A stretch of 11,461 nt of DNA, taken from contig CAAENH010000047.1 of the NCBI GenBank assembly GCA_900757295.1, positions 1 through 11,461 of the forward strand. Direction: 5' to 3'. A model generated the notes under the pieces. That model was given only the letters and a program-made list of their open reading frames with translations, was not told the origin of the DNA and did no database searches. This stretch comes from Bacilli bacterium. GTDB lineage: Bacteria; Bacillota_I; Bacilli_A; RF39; UBA660. Numbering within the stretch: the first letter of the stretch is position 1; each line of letters opens with the position of its first letter. Made by a program: the position numbers and the translations under genes. Positions 8,713 to 11,461 of the stretch are shown piece by piece.

Positions 8713-9399
8713 ATTAAACCTATAATAGGTATTGTTTCACAAGCACAAGGTTTTAATAATGATGGTATATTTAATGATAGATATTATATTTTAAATACTT
8801 ATATAAAAATACTAGAAGAAAATAATGCAGTTGCAATAGGTATCGTATTTAATGATTTAAAAATTATAGAAGAGTCATTAAAATTATGCGATGCTTTTTT
8901 GCTAACTGGTGGTATTAGAATTGATAAATACCATTTAAAAATAATAGACTATGCAATTAAAAATAACATTCCAATTTTAGGAATATGTTGTGGAATGCAA
9001 GCTATGGCAATGTATTCTTTAAATAATTTTAATGAAATTAAAGTATTAGAAAAAATAGACTCTACAATTAATCATAATGAAACTGCAGCTAGAAATTCTT
9101 TGGCACATCAAGTGAAGATAAAACAGGACAGTTGGCTATTTAAAATATTTGATAAAACTGAAATAGAAGTAAATAGCTATCATAATTTTAAAGTAAAAAA
9201 GATTGGTAAAAATTTTGATATTATAGCAAAATCTAAAGATAATATTATTGAAGCGATAGAGTATAAAAATAAAGATCAATTTGTTTTGGGAGTACAGTGG
9301 CATCCAGAACTTTTGAGTAATCATAGTATAATATTTCAAGAATTCATAAGACAGGCAAGGAAGTATAATGAAAATAAATGTAGAAAATATAGTAATTAA
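8713..9399 (+). CDS. Peptidase C26 / gamma-glutamyl hydrolase-like class I glutamine amidotransferase, apparent ATT start
   Basis: From ATT at 8713 the frame gives 228 aa beginning (M)KPIIGIVSQ, the usual first beta strand of this family. Next come LLTGG (63-67), the nucleophile elbow PILGICCGMQAM (C92), VNSYH (about 153-157) and GVQWHPEL (H197, E199), completing a Cys-His-Glu triad. The PuuD-like C26 family cleaves gamma-glutamyl amide bonds, as in gamma-glutamyl-GABA or folate polyglutamate; the substrate here is unknown. The protein is shorter than PuuD (about 250 aa), and the usual GICRG reads GICCG. No ATG, GTG or TTG occurs in frame between the preceding stop at 8638 and a TTG at 8899. 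Starting at that TTG would remove the first 62 residues including strand 1, so it is rejected. A one-base indel in the T run at 8709-8712 is the main alternative. The gene overlaps the phosphoesterase by 32 nt, suggesting one transcript with polC. Confidence 0.82.
   Translation: MKPIIGIVSQAQGFNNDGIFNDRYYILNTYIKILEENNAVAIGIVFNDLKIIEESLKLCDAFLLTGGIRIDKYHLKIIDYAIKNNIPILGICCGMQAMAMYSLNNFNEIKVLEKIDSTINHNETAARNSLAHQVKIKQDSWLFKIFDKTEIEVNSYHNFKVKKIGKNFDIIAKSKDNIIEAIEYKNKDQFVLGVQWHPELLSNHSIIFQEFIRQARKYNENKCRKYSN
9357..9363 (+). promoter_or_regulatory. Ribosome binding site of the metallophosphoesterase gene
   Basis: AAGGAAG ends 4 nt before the ATG at 9368 and lies within the last codons of the C26 gene. 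It supports the 32-nt overlap of the two reading frames rather than a later start, and suggests coupled translation. Confidence 0.6.
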
Positions 9400-10192
9400 T
9401 CAGAAATATAAATCTAAAATTGTAGTTATAAGTGATATTCACCATATAAAATCTTGCGATGATAAATTTTATAATGAAATTTTAGAAACTATAAGAAAAA
9501 TAAAACCTAAATATATTCTATCTCCTGGAGATATAGTAGAACATCCTAAATTTATTCAAGATAAATCTATAAAATATTTAATAAACTTTATTACTAATTT
9601 AGCTTTAATAGCACCTGTAATTATTTCTAAAGGTAATCATGAAATAAAAACTAATTTAACTGATATTAAAGCTCTTTATAGAAAATTAGACAAACTTAAT
9701 AATGTTTATATCTTAGATAATAAATCAATTATTCTTGGTGATTATCAATTTATAGGTTTTTCTCCAAGTAATAAATCTTATTTTAAAAAATATAAAAGCA
9801 TTTGGCAGCAAAATTTTATTGAAGAAGCAAATAAGTGTAATTTTAAAACTGATAATCAAAAAACAAAAATTTTATTATGTCACAGTCCAAGTGTAGTTAT
9901 AAGTGATGAAGTACAAAAAAATGTCTCTTTTTTAAAAAATGTTGATTACATAATATGTGGCCATATGCATAATGGACTGACACCTAAATTTTTAGATAAT
10001 ACTTTAAAAACTAAAGGACTTTTTGGACCAGAATATATCTTTTTTCCTAAATATTGTAGAGGAGTACATAAATTAAATAATAATGGTAAACTTATAGTAT
10101 GTAAATCGTTAAGAGCACTAACTAAAGATAATATTTTATTTAAAAGTTTAGATAAATTATATTATAGAAATATAACATTTATAGAAATTTAA
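9368..10192 (+). CDS. Calcineurin-like metallophosphoesterase
   Basis: 274 aa with the complete dinuclear-metal signature of the family in order: SDIHH (D23, H25), PGDIVE (D55), KGNHE (N90, H91), LLCHSP (H172) and CGHMHNG (H199, H201). There is no signal peptide or membrane helix, so it is probably cytoplasmic, though distant relatives such as YkuE act at the membrane on lipid or nucleotide substrates. The segment after GHMH (about 202-240) carries a Tyr/Phe-rich stretch and RGVH, in the place where related phosphohydrolases close the active site. The substrate cannot be inferred. The start overlaps the C26 gene, and the distance to the next gene (71 nt with its own promoter) makes this the probable last gene of the polC transcript. 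No hairpin terminator is visible after it. Confidence 0.9.
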   Translation: MKINVENIVINQKYKSKIVVISDIHHIKSCDDKFYNEILETIRKIKPKYILSPGDIVEHPKFIQDKSIKYLINFITNLALIAPVIISKGNHEIKTNLTDIKALYRKLDKLNNVYILDNKSIILGDYQFIGFSPSNKSYFKKYKSIWQQNFIEEANKCNFKTDNQKTKILLCHSPSVVISDEVQKNVSFLKNVDYIICGHMHNGLTPKFLDNTLKTKGLFGPEYIFFPKYCRGVHKLNNNGKLIVCKSLRALTKDNILFKSLDKLYYRNITFIEI

Positions 10193-10204
10193 TTATTATA
10201 CTTC

Positions 10205-10233
10205 TTGTCAAAATTATATAAATGTGGTATTAT
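10205..10233 (+). promoter_or_regulatory. Strong promoter for the two unknown genes and the recombinase
   Basis: TTGTCA (10205-10210) and TATTAT (10228-10233) are separated by exactly 17 nt, and TG at 10225-10226 gives an extended -10. It is the best sigma-A-type promoter in the window. Transcription would start about 10240, some 25 nt before the first ATG. Confidence 0.75.
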
Positions 10234-10252
10234 AGTTTACTATTTTGATTTA

Positions 10253-10259
10253 AGGAGAG
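10253..10259 (+). promoter_or_regulatory. Ribosome binding site of the 201-aa gene
   Basis: AGGAGAG, preceded by AA, is a near-perfect match to the anti-Shine-Dalgarno sequence. It is 4 nt from ATG 10264 and 7 nt from the adjacent ATG 10267, so either methionine may be used; the difference is a single residue. Confidence 0.7.
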
Positions 10260-10263
10260 AAGC

Positions 10264-10869
10264 ATGATGAAATATCAATTAGTATTAAAAAACGGAAAAA
10301 ATAATTATCAACCAATGGAATACTATCAATTAGTAGATAATGATATAGATATTTATAACTTAGAAAATATAGATGAATTTACCATTCAATTTGATAATGA
10401 AAATGCTTTAAAGAATGAATTTATAAAAGCAAACTTTATGGATGAAGAAGACAGAGATAAGAAATTAAAAATAGTCTTTTATGAAAATGGTAAGTTTAGG
10501 GAGTTAAAGTATGGTTTGTTATTTCAAAAAAGTTTGGACTATAGAGAATTAGTATTCTTTATTTTTCACAATTTAAAACGACCTCAAGTTTTGAATAAAA
10601 TATATAATGAATTTAAAAATACAAAATATTTAAGCGATGAATTCAAAGAATTGCTTGAATTGATGAAAAATATAAAAATTGTGCAAGAAAATGACTTGAC
10701 AAAAATATATGCAATAAGTAGTTGCCCGTATGATGAAAGAAGAAATTTAGGAATATATATTTTAGATAATTTTTATGATATACTAATAAATGAAGATATT
10801 TTGCAGAATACGGGTGATAAGAATGAATGGAAGATTCAACAAAGAATCAGAAAGAATACTAACCAATAA
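10264..10869 (+). CDS. Hypothetical protein, 201 aa
   Basis: I do not recognise a family. The product is acidic, rich in Asp, Glu, Asn and Lys, with no signal peptide, membrane helix or obvious catalytic motif, so a soluble cytoplasmic protein is likely. The N-terminal half (about 1-95) alternates hydrophobic and charged residues as in a beta-rich domain. The second half (about 95-180) looks helical, with ELVFFIFHNLKRP near 90-102 and a SSCPYDERR segment near 152-160. A strong promoter and ribosome binding site precede it, and coding character matches its neighbours, so it is a real gene. Its last 47 nt overlap the next gene in another frame. It heads a probable operon that includes a Xer-type recombinase, which gives a weak hint of a role near chromosome maintenance, but this is context only. 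Confidence 0.8.
   Translation: MMKYQLVLKNGKNNYQPMEYYQLVDNDIDIYNLENIDEFTIQFDNENALKNEFIKANFMDEEDRDKKLKIVFYENGKFRELKYGLLFQKSLDYRELVFFIFHNLKRPQVLNKIYNEFKNTKYLSDEFKELLELMKNIKIVQENDLTKIYAISSCPYDERRNLGIYILDNFYDILINEDILQNTGDKNEWKIQQRIRKNTNQ
10812..10818 (+). promoter_or_regulatory. Ribosome binding site deciding the start of the 129-aa gene
   Basis: GGGTGAT, 4 nt before ATG 10823, fits the anti-Shine-Dalgarno sequence. The frame also holds an earlier ATG at 10790, but that one has no such site and would add eleven residues (MKIFCRIRVIR) translated from inside the upstream gene. The start at 10823 is preferred. Confidence 0.55.
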
Positions 10870-11212
10870 CTTAGAAACAATTATAGTAGATATTATTAGA
10901 ATGCGTAATAATAGAGGGAAAAATATTGATTATGCATGGTTAAAAAGTCAACCTAAAAAAATTATATTAGGAATATATAAAAGTGAACTAGAAAAATTAA
11001 AAATGAGTAAAGAAATAAAAACTCAGGTATCTATAGATGAAGTTAAAGAATTTTATATGTTAGATGAAGATATAGATGAATTATTAAAACAAGGACATTT
11101 ATTAGATGAAGAAGCAATTCCTACATATGATGATAGAGGCATGCCAATTCCTGATATAGCAAGAATGAAAATTGCTGAAGATAAGCGATTGTTAAAGAGA
11201 CATAATGGATAA
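10823..11212 (+). CDS. Hypothetical protein, 129 aa
   Basis: I do not recognise a family. The protein is small, highly charged and mostly helical in appearance, without membrane segments. The N-terminal part (about 1-60) is basic, the middle is acidic (LDEDIDELLKQGHLLDEEA, about 77-95), and the end is a conserved-looking PTYDDRGMPIPDIARMKIAEDKRLLKR stretch (split: PTYDDRGMPIPDIA near 97-110). The start overlaps the upstream gene by 47 nt, and the end overlaps the recombinase by 8 nt (ATGGATAA), so all three are likely translated from one mRNA. An ATG at 10790 would give 140 aa. The function is unknown. Helical charged proteins of this size can be adaptors or regulators, but nothing here shows it. 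Confidence 0.75.
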   Translation: MNGRFNKESERILTNNLETIIVDIIRMRNNRGKNIDYAWLKSQPKKIILGIYKSELEKLKMSKEIKTQVSIDEVKEFYMLDEDIDELLKQGHLLDEEAIPTYDDRGMPIPDIARMKIAEDKRLLKRHNG

Positions 11213-11461
11213 ATATATTACTTTATTTTTAAATTATTTAGTTAATGAAAGAAATTATCCTAATGATACTACGGCAAAAAATTATGAGCTTGATTTATTA
11301 AATTATCAGGATTTTTTAAGAGAAAATAATTTAAATTATTTAAAGATAACTAAAGATGATATTCGTTCTTATTTAAAATATTTAGATAAATTAAAATATA
11401 AAAATTCTTCTATATCTAGGCATTTAAGTAGTTTAAGAACTTTTTATGGCTTTTTAGTAAA
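11205..11461 (+). CDS. Tyrosine recombinase XerC/XerD-like, N-terminal part (3' end outside window)
   Basis: An open frame from ATG 11205 to the window end gives 85 codons beginning MDKYITLFLNYLVNERNYP. The pattern (helix, then TAKNYELDLLNYQDFL, ITKDDIRSYLKYL, SSISRHLSSLRTFYGFLV) is the SAM-like core-binding domain of Xer/phage-type tyrosine recombinases, which grips the dif half-site. The catalytic Arg, His and Tyr residues would lie downstream and cannot be checked, so chromosome-dimer resolution at dif is inferred from the family. Whether it is XerC/CodV, XerD or an accessory recombinase cannot be decided from this end. The start is supported by AAAGAGA at 11194-11200 and by the 8-nt stop-start overlap with the gene before it, which suggests coupled translation. 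Confidence 0.85.
   Translation, partial: MDKYITLFLNYLVNERNYPNDTTAKNYELDLLNYQDFLRENNLNYLKITKDDIRSYLKYLDKLKYKNSSISRHLSSLRTFYGFLV

Noticed and set aside
9136..9339. 67-aa open frame on the - strand inside the C26 gene
   Set aside because: Composition is Phe/Ile/Tyr-rich, as expected of the complement of AT-rich coding DNA, and it covers the conserved catalytic part of the C26 gene.
8899..9399. Short 166-aa version of the C26 gene starting at TTG 8899
   Set aside because: It begins in the LLTGG motif and loses the first 62 residues, including the conserved first strand. No Shine-Dalgarno site stands before it, while AGGAG stands before ATT 8713.
10193..10263. Terminator or riboswitch after the phosphoesterase gene
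   Set aside because: No stem with a following T run can be drawn. The 71 nt are explained by a promoter and a ribosome binding site.
1..11461. CRISPR array, insertion sequence, prophage or defence system
   Set aside because: No regularly spaced direct repeats, transposase, phage structural gene or known defence domain is visible. The lone Xer-like gene fits a chromosomal recombinase.

Overview
The window is very AT-rich and every gene is on the + strand. It carries polC, the Gram-positive type replicative polymerase, and its Shine-Dalgarno sites (AGGAG, AAGGAGAG, GGTGAT) are strong. All stops are TAA or TAG, tryptophan is TGG, and no gene needs TGA to be read as Trp. This points to a low-GC Bacillota or Mollicutes-related bacterium, such as an uncultured gut Bacilli lineage, using the standard bacterial code. 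The species cannot be named from this sequence.

Layout: (1) 2-1147 is the 3' part of a DUF2207-type membrane protein with a glycine-rich tail, ended by a palindromic terminator. (2) After an extended -10 promoter come two C-family DNA polymerase III alpha subunits in tandem: a short, divergent dnaE (1241-4147) and, 36 nt later, a full-domain polC (4184-8701) ending in a consensus sliding-clamp motif. (3) A class I glutamine-amidotransferase-like peptidase C26 gene follows and seems to start at an ATT codon (8713-9399). It overlaps a calcineurin-like metallophosphoesterase (9368-10192). (4) A well-formed promoter at 10205-10233 drives a tightly packed set: a 201-aa protein of unknown function, a 129-aa protein of unknown function, and the 5' end of a XerC/XerD-type tyrosine recombinase cut by the window end.

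How they fit together: most of the window is chromosome maintenance, with two replicative polymerases and a Xer recombinase. In low-GC Gram-positives DnaE extends RNA primers and PolC does processive synthesis. Here the two genes sit side by side, with the clamp motif evident only in PolC. The C26 peptidase and the phosphoesterase are packed behind polC, but their substrates cannot be read from the sequence. I see no phage, CRISPR, transposon, rRNA or tRNA. There is no clear novel defence or biosynthetic system. The points most worth checking are the ATT start of the C26 gene, the dnaE-polC adjacency with a degenerate DnaE, and the two unrecognised proteins coupled to the recombinase. No stretch over 300 bases lacks a gene.
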